The translations under genes were made by a program, and so were the position numbers. A stretch of DNA of 64,000 bases from positions 62,001-126,000 of the forward strand of contig NZ_JAKSYJ010000167.1 in assembly GCF_022829365.1 (NCBI RefSeq), in the 5' to 3' direction. Of this stretch, positions 34,541 through 43,391 are shown one piece after another (the first letter of the stretch is position 1; each line of letters opens with the position of its first letter). The DNA is from Methylobacterium sp. J-077 (GTDB taxonomy: Bacteria > Pseudomonadota > Alphaproteobacteria > Rhizobiales > Beijerinckiaceae). A model generated the notes under the pieces. That model saw only the letters and a program-made list of their open reading frames with translations, had not been told where the DNA came from and did no database searches.

Positions 34541-35569
34541 TCAGCGGCCGGCCCGGCTCAACCGGTCGAACAGGCCGCCGGCGTCGAAGTTCCGCTTCTG
34601 GATCTCGTCCCAGGTGCCCTGCAGGTCCTCGATCTTGAACAGCTTGATCGCGGGGAGCTGGGCGAGGTCGGCCGGGGCCGCCGCCTCGCGGCGGATCGGG
34701 CGGTAATGGTGCTTGGCGAAGATCGCCTGTGCGCGGTCGCTGTAGAGGAAGTCGAGATAGGCCTGGGCGGCCTTGGTAGTGCCCTTGCGCTCGGCATTGG
34801 CGGCCACGAGGGCCACCGGCGGCTCGGCGTAGATCGAGGTCGGCGGCGACACGATGTCGAACTTGTCCGCGCCGAATTCCTGCAGCACCAGGTAGGCCTC
34901 GTTCTCCCAGGTCGGGAGCACGTCGCCGAGGCCCCGCTGCGCGAAGGTCACCGTGGAGCCGCGGGCGCCGGTGTCGAGCACCGGCACGTTCTTGTAGATC
35001 TGACCGACGAAGGCGTCGGCCTTGGCGGCATCCTTGTCCTGGCCGTAGGCGTAGCCCCAGGCGGCCAGGAAGTTCCAGCGGCCGCCGGCCGAGGTCTTGG
35101 GGTTCGGGGTGATCACCTTCACGTCGGACTTGGTCAGGTCGGCCCAGTCCTTGACGCCCTTCGGGTTGCCCTTGCGGACCAGGAAGACCACCGTCGAGGT
35201 GTAGGGCGTCGCCTCGTTAGGGAGCTTGGTCCGCCAGTCGTCGGGGATCTTGTGCGTGAGCTTGGCGATGGCGTCGATGTCCGACGGGATGCCCAACGTG
35301 ACCACGTCGGCGTCGACGCCGTCGATCACCGTGCGGGCCTGGGCGCCCGAGCCGCCGTGTGAGGCGCGCACCGTGATCGCCTCGCCGGTTTTGGCCTTCC
35401 AGTCCTCGGCGAAGACCGTGTTGATCTCGCGATAGAGTTCCCGGGTCGGATCATAGGAAACGTTCAGCAGCGCGGTCTCGGCGGCGGCCGGCACGAGGCA
35501 CGCCGACAGGCCGGCACCGACCAGCATCGACAGCCCGAAAGCCCGGTTCCTGACCGCACCGTTCCTCAT
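34541..35569 (-). CDS. sbp: Periplasmic sulfate-binding protein
   Basis: A 342-residue exported solute-binding protein. The signal peptide runs MRNGAVRNRAFGLSMLVGAG to the AAAE site near residue 31; the mature protein starts LLNVSYDPTRELYREIN, the sulfate-binding family hallmark. ASHGGSGAQAR, LVRKGNPKGVKDWADL and the NPKTSAGGRWNFLAAWGYA block contribute ligand contacts. I chose ATG 35569 over an upstream in-frame ATG because a GGGAGAG site and a standard signal sequence start there. It heads the operon sbp-cysT-cysW-cysA(-cysK). A candidate promoter with a palindrome is 64 bases upstream. Confidence 0.93.
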   Translation of the reverse strand: MRNGAVRNRAFGLSMLVGAGLSACLVPAAAETALLNVSYDPTRELYREINTVFAEDWKAKTGEAITVRASHGGSGAQARTVIDGVDADVVTLGIPSDIDAIAKLTHKIPDDWRTKLPNEATPYTSTVVFLVRKGNPKGVKDWADLTKSDVKVITPNPKTSAGGRWNFLAAWGYAYGQDKDAAKADAFVGQIYKNVPVLDTGARGSTVTFAQRGLGDVLPTWENEAYLVLQEFGADKFDIVSPPTSIYAEPPVALVAANAERKGTTKAAQAYLDFLYSDRAQAIFAKHHYRPIRREAAAPADLAQLPAIKLFKIEDLQGTWDEIQKRNFDAGGLFDRLSRAGR

Positions 35570-35886
35570 CACGCCCGCTCTCCCAGCCACTGACGGGTGC
35601 GCCGCGGAGAGGCGCACCCAGAAGACCCTGGATCGTTCGTTTTATCGAACGAAGTCAAGTCTTGGGGCGGTTTACACGTCGTCGTGCGGCTGGTGCAGGG
35701 TCGATGGAATCCTCCGAAACACAAGCGCGTTCAGGAGTTGCGCTCAGCAGAACGCATGGATTTTCTCCCGCGTGAAACGCAAGGAGAAGAATGTCGCCGT
35801 GTTCACGGGTTTCATAGAAAGAACAAACTGGTGTGCGCTGACGCACCTGCCGACGGCGCCGGGCTGTGCACCTGGGCGCGGCCCGC
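35570..35886. other. Intergenic region upstream of the sulfate operon
   Basis: This 317-base stretch between sbp and the NepR-like gene (both on the minus strand) holds the candidate sbp promoter and operator at 35633-35658. It is visibly less GC-rich than its surroundings. A few short open frames cross it (for example 35655-35846 minus) but none has a ribosome site and good codon use. I see no gene in it. Confidence 0.55.
35633..35658 (-). promoter_or_regulatory. Candidate promoter/operator of the sbp-cys operon
   Basis: On the minus strand TTGACT (35653-35658) is a good -35 box. Immediately downstream lies the perfect inverted repeat TCGTTCG-6-CGAACGA (35633-35652), filling the spacer. A palindrome between -35 and -10 is a typical repressor position. 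The -10 itself is weak. A regulator of sulfur assimilation is a plausible ligand, but this is inference. Confidence 0.42.
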
Positions 35887-36072
35887 CTAAGGCTTCGGTT
35901 TGCCGAGCTGCTTCACCAAGGCCTCGAGGCGCTGGTCGATCGGCGCCGCCAGCGCGTCGGCGTAGACCGCGCGCAGGGTCTGGCCGAGATGCCGCCGGAT
36001 GCTCGGGCTCAGCGAGGCCGCGGGTGAGGACGTGGTCTCGTCGGACGGACGCTCCGGATACGACTTCGTCAT
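35887..36072 (-). CDS. NepR-like small protein (anti-sigma factor family)
   Basis: A 61-residue protein with a disordered Ser/Pro-rich N-terminus and a C-terminal block IRRHLGQTLRAVYADALAAPIDQRLEALVKQL. This closely follows the NepR consensus (IGxxLRxxYDxvvxEPVPDRFxxLLxxL), in which two helices clamp the EcfG sigma factor or the PhyR sigma-like domain. Differences are PID for PVP and Leu for Phe. NepR normally sits beside phyR and ecfG; neither is in this window, so this would be an orphan paralogue. The gene is monocistronic with an AGGAGACTCGGG leader. The assignment rests on a short motif. Confidence 0.55.
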   Translation of the reverse strand: MTKSYPERPSDETTSSPAASLSPSIRRHLGQTLRAVYADALAAPIDQRLEALVKQLGKPKP

Positions 36073-36187
36073 GATCCCGAGTCTCCTACGCGGCCACGCC
36101 AGGAGATTGGCAAAGCTTGGTTAAGAACCCGTCACGGCGGCCGGTCCCGGAACCGGAACTGGCCGCCCCGGGGGCACGTTGCCGGGC

Positions 36188-36556
36188 ATGACCCCTCGCG
36201 CAGATCGGACCCGCCCCTTGTCCCGCTCGATTTCCCTGACCTTGACGGCATTTCTGGCGGTGACGGCGGCAAGCCCTTGCCTGGCGCAGACCAAGCCCGG
36301 CGAGATCAAGGGGGTCGATGCCATGGGCGACAAGTCCCGCAGCGCCCAGGACGGCTGGAGCCAGGCACCGGTTCCCCGGGAGCAATCGGCCGCCAAGGAC
36401 GCACCGAATCCGGGCGGCAAGTCGATCGGCGAGAACGCCGACCGGCCGGTCCCCAAGGCGGATACGGGTGGATCGTCCGCGACGGAGCCGCAGGCGCCGC
36501 TCGACCACCGCACGGGCGGCCCCTCCGGCAGCAATCCGGCCGCGCCGTCGAAGTAA
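36188..36556 (+). CDS. Exported hypothetical protein, 122 residues
   Basis: A small exported protein. The signal peptide has a basic start (MTPRADRTRPLSR), a hydrophobic core (ISLTLTAFLAVTAA) and cleavage at CLAQ near residue 28. The mature part is hydrophilic and rich in Pro, Ser, Gly and Asp, with no cysteines apart from one in the signal, and looks disordered. I do not recognise the family. ATG 36188 is chosen over a TTG nine bases upstream. It lies 151 bases before the formate dehydrogenase operon on the same strand, with no evident functional link. Confidence 0.62.
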   Translation: MTPRADRTRPLSRSISLTLTAFLAVTAASPCLAQTKPGEIKGVDAMGDKSRSAQDGWSQAPVPREQSAAKDAPNPGGKSIGENADRPVPKADTGGSSATEPQAPLDHRTGGPSGSNPAAPSK

Positions 36557-36707
36557 AAACGTCTTCGTTTGCAGGATGATAACCGGCCTTCGAACGTGCC
36601 GGACGTGGGAAAACAGGGCCTGGCGCTGTGTCACCCAATCGCACTTGCCTCGTGCACGCTTTTTTGGGACACCCTGGAATTATACCAGATCGCTTTAAGG
36701 AGCGGAG

Positions 36708-39700
36708 ATGAACGTCCAGGTCTCTCGGCGTGGCCTGCTCAAAGGGGCCGGCGCCGGCCTCGCGGGCGGCTCGCTCGGCGCACTCGGCTTCGGCGGCCTC
36801 CAGCCGGCGATGGCCGCCGCGGTGCGGCCGTTCAAGCTCGCGCAGATGCGCGAGACGCGCAACACCTGCCCGTACTGCTCGGTCGCCTGCGGCGTCATCC
36901 TGTACAGCCTGGGCGACCGTTCGAAGAACGCGCGCTCCTCGGTGATGCATATCGAGGGCGACCCCGATCACCCGGTCAACCGCGGCACGCTCTGCCCGAA
37001 GGGCTCGGCGTTGCTCGACTTCGTGCATGCCGAGACCCGCACGAAATACCCGCTCCACCGCGCCCCCGGTACCTCCGAGTTCAAGCGCGTCTCTTGGGAC
37101 TTCGCCCTCGCCCGGATCGCGACCCTCCTCAAGGAGGATCGGGACAAGAACTTCCTGGCCAAGAACGAAGAGCTCACGGTCAACCGCTGGACCACGACGG
37201 GCTTCCTCGGGGCCTCGGCGACCACCAACGAGACGGCCTGGCTGACCTACAAGACAGTCCGAAGCATGGGGGCCCTGGTCTTCGATAACCAGGCCAGGGT
37301 TTGACACGGTCCGTCGGTCGCCAGTTTGGCGCCCTCCTTCGGACGCGGTGCGATGACCAACCTCTGGATGGACATCAAGCACGCGGACGTGATTACCGTG
37401 ATGGGCGGCAATGCCGCCGAGGCGCATCCGTGCGGCTTCAAGTGGGTCGTCGAGGCGAAGGCCCATAACAACGCCAAGCTCATCGTCGTCGACCCGCGCT
37501 TCACCCGCACGGCGTCGGTGGCCGATCTGTACTGCCCGATCCGGCAGGGGACCGACATCGCGTTCCTGTCGGGTGTCGCGAAGTACCTGATCGACAACGA
37601 CAAGCTGCAGCACCGCTACGTCGCGGTCTATTCCAACGCGGGCTACGTGGTCCGCGAGGGCTACGATTTCAGCGAGGGCCTGTTCGCCGGCTACGACGCC
37701 GACAAGCGCGACTACGACAAGACCACCTGGGACTACGAGATCGGTCCCGACGGCTACGCCGTGGTCGACGAGACGATGCAGCATCCGCGCTGCGTCATGC
37801 AGCTGCTGAAGAAGCACATCGCCATCTACACGCCGGAGATGGTGGAGCGGATCTGCGGCTCGCCGAAGGAGACCTTCCTGAAGGTCTGCGAACTGATGGC
37901 GACCACGTCCTCCCCGGAGCGGACGATGGCCTCGCTCTACGCGCTCGGCTGGACGCACCATTCCAAGGGCTCGCAGAACATCCGCTCGATGTGCATCGTC
38001 CAGACGCTTCTGGGCAACATCGGCATGCTCGGCGGCGGCATGCAGGCCCTGCGCGGCCACTCAAACATCCAGGGCCTGACCGATCTCGGGCTGATGTCGA
38101 ACCTCATCCCGGGCTACCTCAACCTGCCCGTGGAGAAGGAGCCGGATTACGCGAGCTACATCGCCAAGCGGCAGTTCAAGCCGCTGCGCCCGGGCCAGAC
38201 CAGTTACTGGCAGAACTACAACAAGTTCTTCGTCTCGTTCCAGAAGATGATGTGGGGCGAGCACGCGACGAAGGACAACGACTGGGCCTACGATTACCTG
38301 CCCAAGCTCGATGTGCCGACCTACGACGTGCTGCGCGGGTTCGAGCTCGCCAAGCAGGGCAAGATGACGGGCTACATCATCCAGGGCTTCAACCCCCTGA
38401 TGACGTTCCCGAACCGTGCCAAGATGACGGAAGCCTTCTCCAAGATGAAGTTCATCGTGGTGATGGATCCGCTCAAGACCGAGACCGCCCGGTTCTGGGA
38501 GAACCACGGCGAGTACAACGACGTCGATCCGACCCAGATCCAGACCGAGGTGTTCGAGCTGCCGACCACCCTGTTCGTGGAGGAGGAAGGCTCGCTGTCG
38601 AACTCCAGCCGCTGGCTGCAGTGGCACTGGCAGGCCCAGGAGGCTCCGGGCGAGTGCCGCTCGGACATCGAGATCATGTCGGGGATCTTCCTCCGCATGA
38701 AGGAGGCCTACAAGAAGGATGGCGGCGCGTTCCCGGACGCGATCGTCAACCTGAAATGGGACTACGCCATGGCGGAGTCGCCGACGCCCACCGAGCTCGC
38801 CCGCGAGCTCAACGGCTACACGGTGGCGCCGACGCCGGACCTCAACGGGACGATCATCCCGGCGGGCAAGCAGGTCGACGGCTTCGCCCAGCTCAAGGAC
38901 GACGGCACCACGGCGTGCGCATGCTGGATCTACTCGGGCTGCTACACCGAGAAGGGCAACACCATGGCCCGCCGGGACAACACCGATCCCGGCGACCGCG
39001 GCATCGCCCCGAACTGGGCCTTCGCGTGGCCGGCCAACCGGCGCGTGCTCTACAACCGGGCGTCCTGCGACCCGGAGGGCAGGCCCTGGTCGGAGAAGAA
39101 GAAGCTCATCGAGTGGAACGGCAAGCAGTGGATCGGCTTCGACGTGCCGGATTACGGCGTCACCGTCGCCCCCGATAAGGGCGTCGGGCCGTTCATCCTG
39201 AACCAGGAGGGCGTCGCCCGCCTGTGGACCCGGGGGCTCATGCGCGACGGGCCGTTCCCGACGCATTACGAGCCGTTCGAGTCGCCGATGGCCAACATCC
39301 CGTTCCCGAAGATCAAGGGCGCCCCGGCGGCCCGCATCTTCAAGGACGACCTGGCCGATCTCGGCGACGCGAAGGATTTTCCCTACGCGGCCACCAGCTA
39401 CCGGCTCACCGAGCACTTCCACGGCTGGACAAAGCACGCCCGGATCAACGCGATCCTCCAGCCGGAGGCCTTCGTCGAGATCTCGGAGGAGCTGGCCAAG
39501 GAGAAGGGCATCACCAAGGGCGGCTGGGTCCGCGTCTGGTCGAAGCGCGGCTCCCTGAAGGCCAAGGCGGTGGTGACCAAGCGGATCAAGCCGCTGATCT
39601 GCGACGGCAAGCCTGTCCACGTCGTCGGCATCCCGCAGCACTGGGGCTTCATGGGCCTGACGAAGAAAGGATGGCACCCGAACTCGCTGACGCCCGTGGT

Positions 39701-39788
39701 GGGTGACGCGAACACCGAGACGCCGGAGTTCAAGGCCTGGCTCGTGAATATCGAGCCGACCACGCCGCCGTCCGACGCGGTCGCCTGA
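36708..39788 (+). CDS. fdnG: Formate dehydrogenase-N type, alpha subunit, selenoprotein (TGA at 37302 read as selenocysteine)
   Basis: A molybdopterin oxidoreductase of 1026 residues when the in-frame TGA at 37302-37304 (residue 199) is read as selenocysteine. The N-terminus has a twin-arginine signal ([10 protein letters not shown], residues 6-15); C54, C57, C61 and C96 form the 4Fe-4S site (CPYCSVACG). Around the TGA the protein reads [26 protein letters not shown], the expected active-site context of FdnG/FdoG, and a SECIS hairpin follows at the standard distance. A TAAGGAG ribosome site precedes the ATG. It oxidises formate in the periplasm and passes electrons to the beta and gamma subunits. 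In methylobacteria similar genes have been named fdh3A. Conventional gene calling would split it in two. Confidence 0.92.
37302..37333 (+). promoter_or_regulatory. Selenocysteine codon and bacterial SECIS element in fdnG
   Basis: The TGA (37302-37304) is followed, after 11 bases, by a hairpin: GG (37316-37317), a bulged T (37318), CGCC paired with GGCG around the loop AGTTT, and CC (37332-37333). Spacing, bulged U and lower GG/CC pairs match the E. coli fdhF SECIS architecture that recruits SelB. Confidence 0.85.
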
Positions 39789-39802
39789 GGGGAGCCGAGA
39801 TC

Positions 39803-40750
39803 ATGGCCGATTACAGCTCCCTCGATATCCGCCAGCGCTCCGCCTCCACGGAGACGCCGCCGGAGATCCGCCGCCAGGTGGAGGTCGCCAAGCTCATCGA
39901 CGTGTCGAAATGCATCGGCTGCAAGGCCTGCCAGTCGGCCTGCGAGGAGTGGAACGACCTGCGCGACGACATCGGCATCAACCGCGGTGTCTACGACAAC
40001 CCCCACGACCTCACCCCGAAGTCGTGGACCCTCATGCGGTTCACCGAGTACGAGAACCCGGAGACCCAGAACCTCGAATGGCTGATCCGCAAGGACGGCT
40101 GCATGCACTGCACCGAGCCGGGCTGCCTGAAAGCGTGCCCGTCCCCGGGGGCGATCGTGCAGTACTCCAACGGCATCGTCGACTTCATCGAGGAGAACTG
40201 CATCGGCTGCGGCTACTGCGTGAAGGGCTGCCCGTTCAACATCCCGCGCATCAGCCAGACCGACCACAAGGCGTACAAGTGCACCCTGTGCTCGGACCGG
40301 GTGGCGGTGGGTCAGGCTCCGGCCTGCGCCAAGGCCTGCCCGACCGGCTCGATCATGTTCGGCACCAAGCAGGCGATGATCGAGCAGGCCGAGACCCGTG
40401 TCGAGGACCTGAAGTCGCGCGGCTTCCAGCATGCCGGCCTCTACGACCCGGCCGGCGTCGGCGGCACGCACGTCATGTACGTGCTGCACCACGCCGACCA
40501 GCCGAGCCTCTATGCCGGCCTGCCGAACGACCCGAAGATCTCGCCGCTGGTGGCCTTCTGGAAGGGGGGCGCCAAGGTGTTCGGGCTCGCCGCGATGGGC
40601 TTCGCCGCGGTCGCGGGCTTCTTCCACTACGTGACGGCCGGCCCCAACGAGGTCGTGCCCGAGGAAGAGGAAGAGGCGGTCGAGTACGACGAGGCCAAGC
40701 GCCGCGAGACCGGCCGCGAGACCGGCGGCGGCGAGGCGCGTCCGCACTGA
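39803..40750 (+). CDS. fdnH: Formate dehydrogenase-N type, beta (iron-sulfur) subunit
   Basis: A 315-residue electron-transfer subunit. Four 4Fe-4S clusters are evident from the cysteine groups [35 protein letters not shown] and CTLCSDR/ACAKAC. A single C-terminal transmembrane helix (about residues 260-277, [18 protein letters not shown]) anchors it in the membrane next to the gamma subunit, as in FdnH. The acidic/charged C-terminal tail ([11 protein letters not shown] and after) is longer than in E. coli. It lies 14 bases after fdnG with a GGGGAG ribosome site and passes electrons from the selenoprotein to cytochrome b. Confidence 0.94.
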   Translation: MADYSSLDIRQRSASTETPPEIRRQVEVAKLIDVSKCIGCKACQSACEEWNDLRDDIGINRGVYDNPHDLTPKSWTLMRFTEYENPETQNLEWLIRKDGCMHCTEPGCLKACPSPGAIVQYSNGIVDFIEENCIGCGYCVKGCPFNIPRISQTDHKAYKCTLCSDRVAVGQAPACAKACPTGSIMFGTKQAMIEQAETRVEDLKSRGFQHAGLYDPAGVGGTHVMYVLHHADQPSLYAGLPNDPKISPLVAFWKGGAKVFGLAAMGFAAVAGFFHYVTAGPNEVVPEEEEEAVEYDEAKRRETGRETGGGEARPH

Positions 40751-40794
40751 CACGTCTTCCGGGCCGGCACAGCGGCCCGAGAGACGCGACAGAC

Positions 40795-40890
40795 CTCCTC
40801 TCCCGTGCGGGAGAGGGTTGGGGTGAGGGACCCGGTCTTTCCGGAGAGGTCGCACCCCTCACCCTGTCCCTCTCCCACACGGGAGAGGGG
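40795..40890. repeat. REP-like palindrome pair, family B, copy 1
   Basis: Two palindromes of the type CTCTCCCG..CGGGAGAG sit head to head about 50 bases apart, joined by inverted GGTGAGGG and CCCTCACC. The element lies between fdnH and fdnI. Copies recur at 46379, 47807, 47948, 58481 and 43324. Confidence 0.85.
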
Positions 40891-41009
40891 ACCCGTGGCC
40901 GGTCCTGCGATGGCGTAGATCCGACGGGCCGCCCGATCTAGAATTCCAGAGCCAGCCCTCGCCGCCGCTGCGGCGCAGGACCGGCATAACGTCAGGCGCG
41001 AGAAGGCCG

Positions 41010-41732
41010 ATGACGATCCAGAGCGATATCCGGGACGGTGATTCCCGCCCCCTGCATCACGCCAAGGCCGAGACGCCGGAGGTGATGTACGTCCCGCGCT
41101 ACACCGGGGTCCAGCGCGTGAACCACTGGATCACCGCGATCCTGTTCACCCTGCTGACCCTCTCGGGGCTGGCGATGTTCACGCCCTACCTGTTCTCGCT
41201 GACCGGCCTGTTCGGCGGCGGGCAGGCGACGCGGGCGATCCATCCGTGGTTCGGCGTCGCCCTGGCGGTGAGCTTCTTCTTCCTGTTCGTGCGGTTCTGG
41301 AAGCTCAACATCCCCAACAAGGACGACGTCGCGTGGTCGATGAAGATCGGCGACGTGGTCACCAACCGGGAGGACCGCCTGCCCGAGCTCGGCAAGTACA
41401 ATGCCGGCCAGAAGGGCGTGTTCTGGGGCCAGACCGCGCTGATCGGGGTGATGTTCGTCACCGGCCTGGTGATCTGGAACACTTATTTCGGCGGTTTCAC
41501 CTCCATCGAGACCCAGCGTTGGGCACTTCTCGCCCACTCGCTCGCGGCCGTGATCGCCATCGCGATCATCGTGGTCCACATCTATGCCGGCATCTGGGTG
41601 CGCGGCACCGGCCGGGCGATGGTCCGTGGCACGGTGACGGGCGGCTGGGCCTATCGGCATCACCGCAAGTGGTTCCGGCAGATCGCCGGCGCCAAGGCGC
41701 GCCGGGGCTCGGTGGACAAGCACGGATCCTGA
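41010..41732 (+). CDS. fdnI: Formate dehydrogenase-N type, gamma subunit (cytochrome b556)
   Basis: A 240-residue membrane cytochrome b with four helices. Candidate heme ligands are H in RVNHWITA (first helix), H in IHPWFG and H residues in LLAHSLA and IIVVHIYAG in the last helix. The conserved RVNHW and GTVTGGWAYRHHRKW segments are typical of FdnI/FdoI. It takes electrons from the beta subunit and reduces quinone. A 259-base gap holding a REP-like palindrome pair separates it from fdnH, larger than usual in this operon; such elements can change the transcript ratio of upstream and downstream genes. Confidence 0.92.
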   Translation: MTIQSDIRDGDSRPLHHAKAETPEVMYVPRYTGVQRVNHWITAILFTLLTLSGLAMFTPYLFSLTGLFGGGQATRAIHPWFGVALAVSFFFLFVRFWKLNIPNKDDVAWSMKIGDVVTNREDRLPELGKYNAGQKGVFWGQTALIGVMFVTGLVIWNTYFGGFTSIETQRWALLAHSLAAVIAIAIIVVHIYAGIWVRGTGRAMVRGTVTGGWAYRHHRKWFRQIAGAKARRGSVDKHGS

Positions 41733-41735
41733 GGC

Positions 41736-42725
41736 GTGGCCAATTTCTTCCGGCGCAAGCCCGCGGCTCCGGCCGAGGCGACACCTGCCGCAGCCGAGCC
41801 GAAACCCCGGCGGCGGGATTTCAGCGAGCTGAAGCCGGATCCCGATAAGATCGGGATCTCGGGCTCCGTCCCGTTCGTGCGCCTGCCGAGTCCCGAGACA
41901 CTGTTCGCCGACCGGGCCGCGCGCCTGACGGCCGCCGCCCCCGGGCATCCGCTGGAAGCCTATCTCCGGTTCGTGGCCGAGGTCGCCCGGGCGCAGGCCT
42001 CGGTGCAGACGGCTGTCCCGCCCGCCGAGGCGCCGGACGCGGCCGACACGGCGCTCCGCGCCGAGCACGGCATGCCGCCCCTCTCGCGGCATCGGCTGGA
42101 GGCGGATGCGGGCTTCGACGGCTGCCTCACCGCGCTTCTGGAGCAGCTCGACCTGTCGGTGTCCCCGGAGGCGTCCCAGGCGGCGCGGGCGAGCCTGCTG
42201 GCCGCCTCCCCGGCGGACCGGCTCGATCTCGCCGTGCAGGTGGTCGAGGGCGCGCTGCCGATGGAGCGGATCGCCGAATGCGTGTTCGTGGCGGCAGCGC
42301 TGCAGGTCCGGTTCGCCCAGGATGCGGCACGCCTCGACGCGTCGGCCCTGAAGCCCGTGGCCGACGGCGTCTGCCCGTGCTGCGGCGGCGCGCCGGTGGC
42401 GAGCGTGGTGGTGAGCTGGACCCCGGCCGACAAGGCCCGGTACCTCAGTTGCTCGGTCTGCGGCACCCTGTGGAACCACGTCCGGATCCGCTGCACCGCC
42501 TGCGGCTCGGGCGAGGGCATCAGCTATTACGGGCTCGACGAGGTCTCCAAGGATGTCCAGGTCGAGACCTGCACGACCTGCCACAGCTACATCAAGCACC
42601 TGCACCAGCACCGGGCCCCGGCGCTCGACCCGGTGGCGGACGACATCACCTCCTACGGCCTCGACCTGAAGATCGCCGAGGACGGCTTTCGCCGTGCAGG
42701 GCTCAACCTGCTGTTCATCGTTTAA
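41736..42725 (+). CDS. fdhE: Formate dehydrogenase accessory protein FdhE
   Basis: A 329-residue cytosolic protein needed for maturation of membrane formate dehydrogenases. Rubredoxin-like CxxC motifs are visible: CPCCGGAPVAS, CSVCGTLWNHVRIRCTACG and CTTCHSYIK, followed by the conserved end YGLDLKIAEDGFRRAGLNLLF. It starts with GTG at 41736, three bases after the fdnI stop, so it is clearly part of the operon. FdhE binds iron and interacts with the catalytic subunit before Tat export. The gene fdhD and the sel genes are not in this window. Confidence 0.93.
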   Translation: MANFFRRKPAAPAEATPAAAEPKPRRRDFSELKPDPDKIGISGSVPFVRLPSPETLFADRAARLTAAAPGHPLEAYLRFVAEVARAQASVQTAVPPAEAPDAADTALRAEHGMPPLSRHRLEADAGFDGCLTALLEQLDLSVSPEASQAARASLLAASPADRLDLAVQVVEGALPMERIAECVFVAAALQVRFAQDAARLDASALKPVADGVCPCCGGAPVASVVVSWTPADKARYLSCSVCGTLWNHVRIRCTACGSGEGISYYGLDEVSKDVQVETCTTCHSYIKHLHQHRAPALDPVADDITSYGLDLKIAEDGFRRAGLNLLFIV

Positions 42726-42735
42726 GGCCCGGATC

Positions 42736-42781
42736 CACAAGGTCCGGGACCTTGTGCGGGTGCAGGGCAGAGCCCTGCGAA
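42736..42781. repeat. Family A palindromic element, partial copy
   Basis: ACAAGGTCCGGGACCTTGT is a perfect palindrome followed by GCGGG and GCAGGGCagaGCCCTGC. The core matches the larger elements at 28291 and 60515. It lies just after fdhE and could act as a transcript end for the formate dehydrogenase operon. Confidence 0.65.
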
Positions 42782-42794
42782 GCCCCGCCTCTTC

Positions 42795-43109
42795 TCAGCG
42801 ATACCCGTAGCGGCTCTTGGCGGAGGCCAGGAGGTGGAGCGCCTCGCCGGACTTGCCGGCGGCGCATTCCGCGGCGGCTTGGCTCAGATCGGCGTTGAAG
42901 CGGTCGCCCACCGGCTTGTTGAGGTTGCCGGTGGCCACGTCGCTGTCCACGATGGCCCTGGTGCGGGCGATCTCGGGACCGCAGCCGCTGCCTGTGGGTA
43001 GCGCCAGGGGCGCCGGAACGATCGGCGAGGGCTCGGAGACCTTGGGCGCGGAACGTTGCTGGCAGGCGCCCAGCGTCGCGGCGGCGAGAACGACGAGACT
43101 GAGGCGCAT
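42795..43109 (-). CDS. Small putative lipoprotein
   Basis: A 104-residue exported protein from ATG 43109. It starts MRLSLVVLAAATLGACQQ, whose LGAC is a good lipobox, so the Cys at residue 16 should be lipidated. The mature part has a Ser/Pro linker, then a compact alpha-helical domain with two Cys (SGCGPEIARTRAIVD and AAAECAAGKSGEALHLLASAKSRYGY) that could form a disulfide. No family is recognised. An upstream ATG at 43139 would extend the signal region by ten residues. It converges with the formate dehydrogenase operon. Confidence 0.6.
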   Translation of the reverse strand: MRLSLVVLAAATLGACQQRSAPKVSEPSPIVPAPLALPTGSGCGPEIARTRAIVDSDVATGNLNKPVGDRFNADLSQAAAECAAGKSGEALHLLASAKSRYGYR

Positions 43110-43323
43110 CGGGAGACGGGACGCGGGCACGGCGATCATCCTGTTGCGGCGCAGGGGCTGCGCCGCCGGGGTTTTGGGCCGAGCTTGGCAGTGGGTCAAT
43201 CGCTTGGGCGGCACGCTCCCGTGCTGCGCTGACCACGATTGCGTTCCGGGTCGTCCGGAACTCGATGAGGCGTCCCATCCGGACCTGAGACACGCTTGCC
43301 CTCCCCCCGGCAGCGGGCGCGCG

Positions 43324-43348
43324 TCCCCTCGCCCGTGCGGGAGAGGGG
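43324..43348. repeat. Family B palindrome, single unit
   Basis: CCCCTCgCCCG-tg-CGGGaGAGGGG forms one imperfect palindrome of the REP-like family seen at 40795. It is in the 282-base gap between the lipoprotein and SRPBCC genes. Confidence 0.65.
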
Positions 43349-43391
43349 GCGCGTCTAGCTCTGCATCGGCCTGCGCGCGCTCCTCGGCGCT

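Noticed and set aside
35655..35846. 63-codon minus-strand frame upstream of sbp
   Set aside because: No ribosome site, atypical codon use, and it overlaps the probable promoter region.
37302..37326. fdnG as a frameshifted or nonsense pseudogene, or as two separate genes
   Set aside because: Both halves are in the same frame, separated by one TGA in the exact selenocysteine context, with a SECIS hairpin at the standard spacing.
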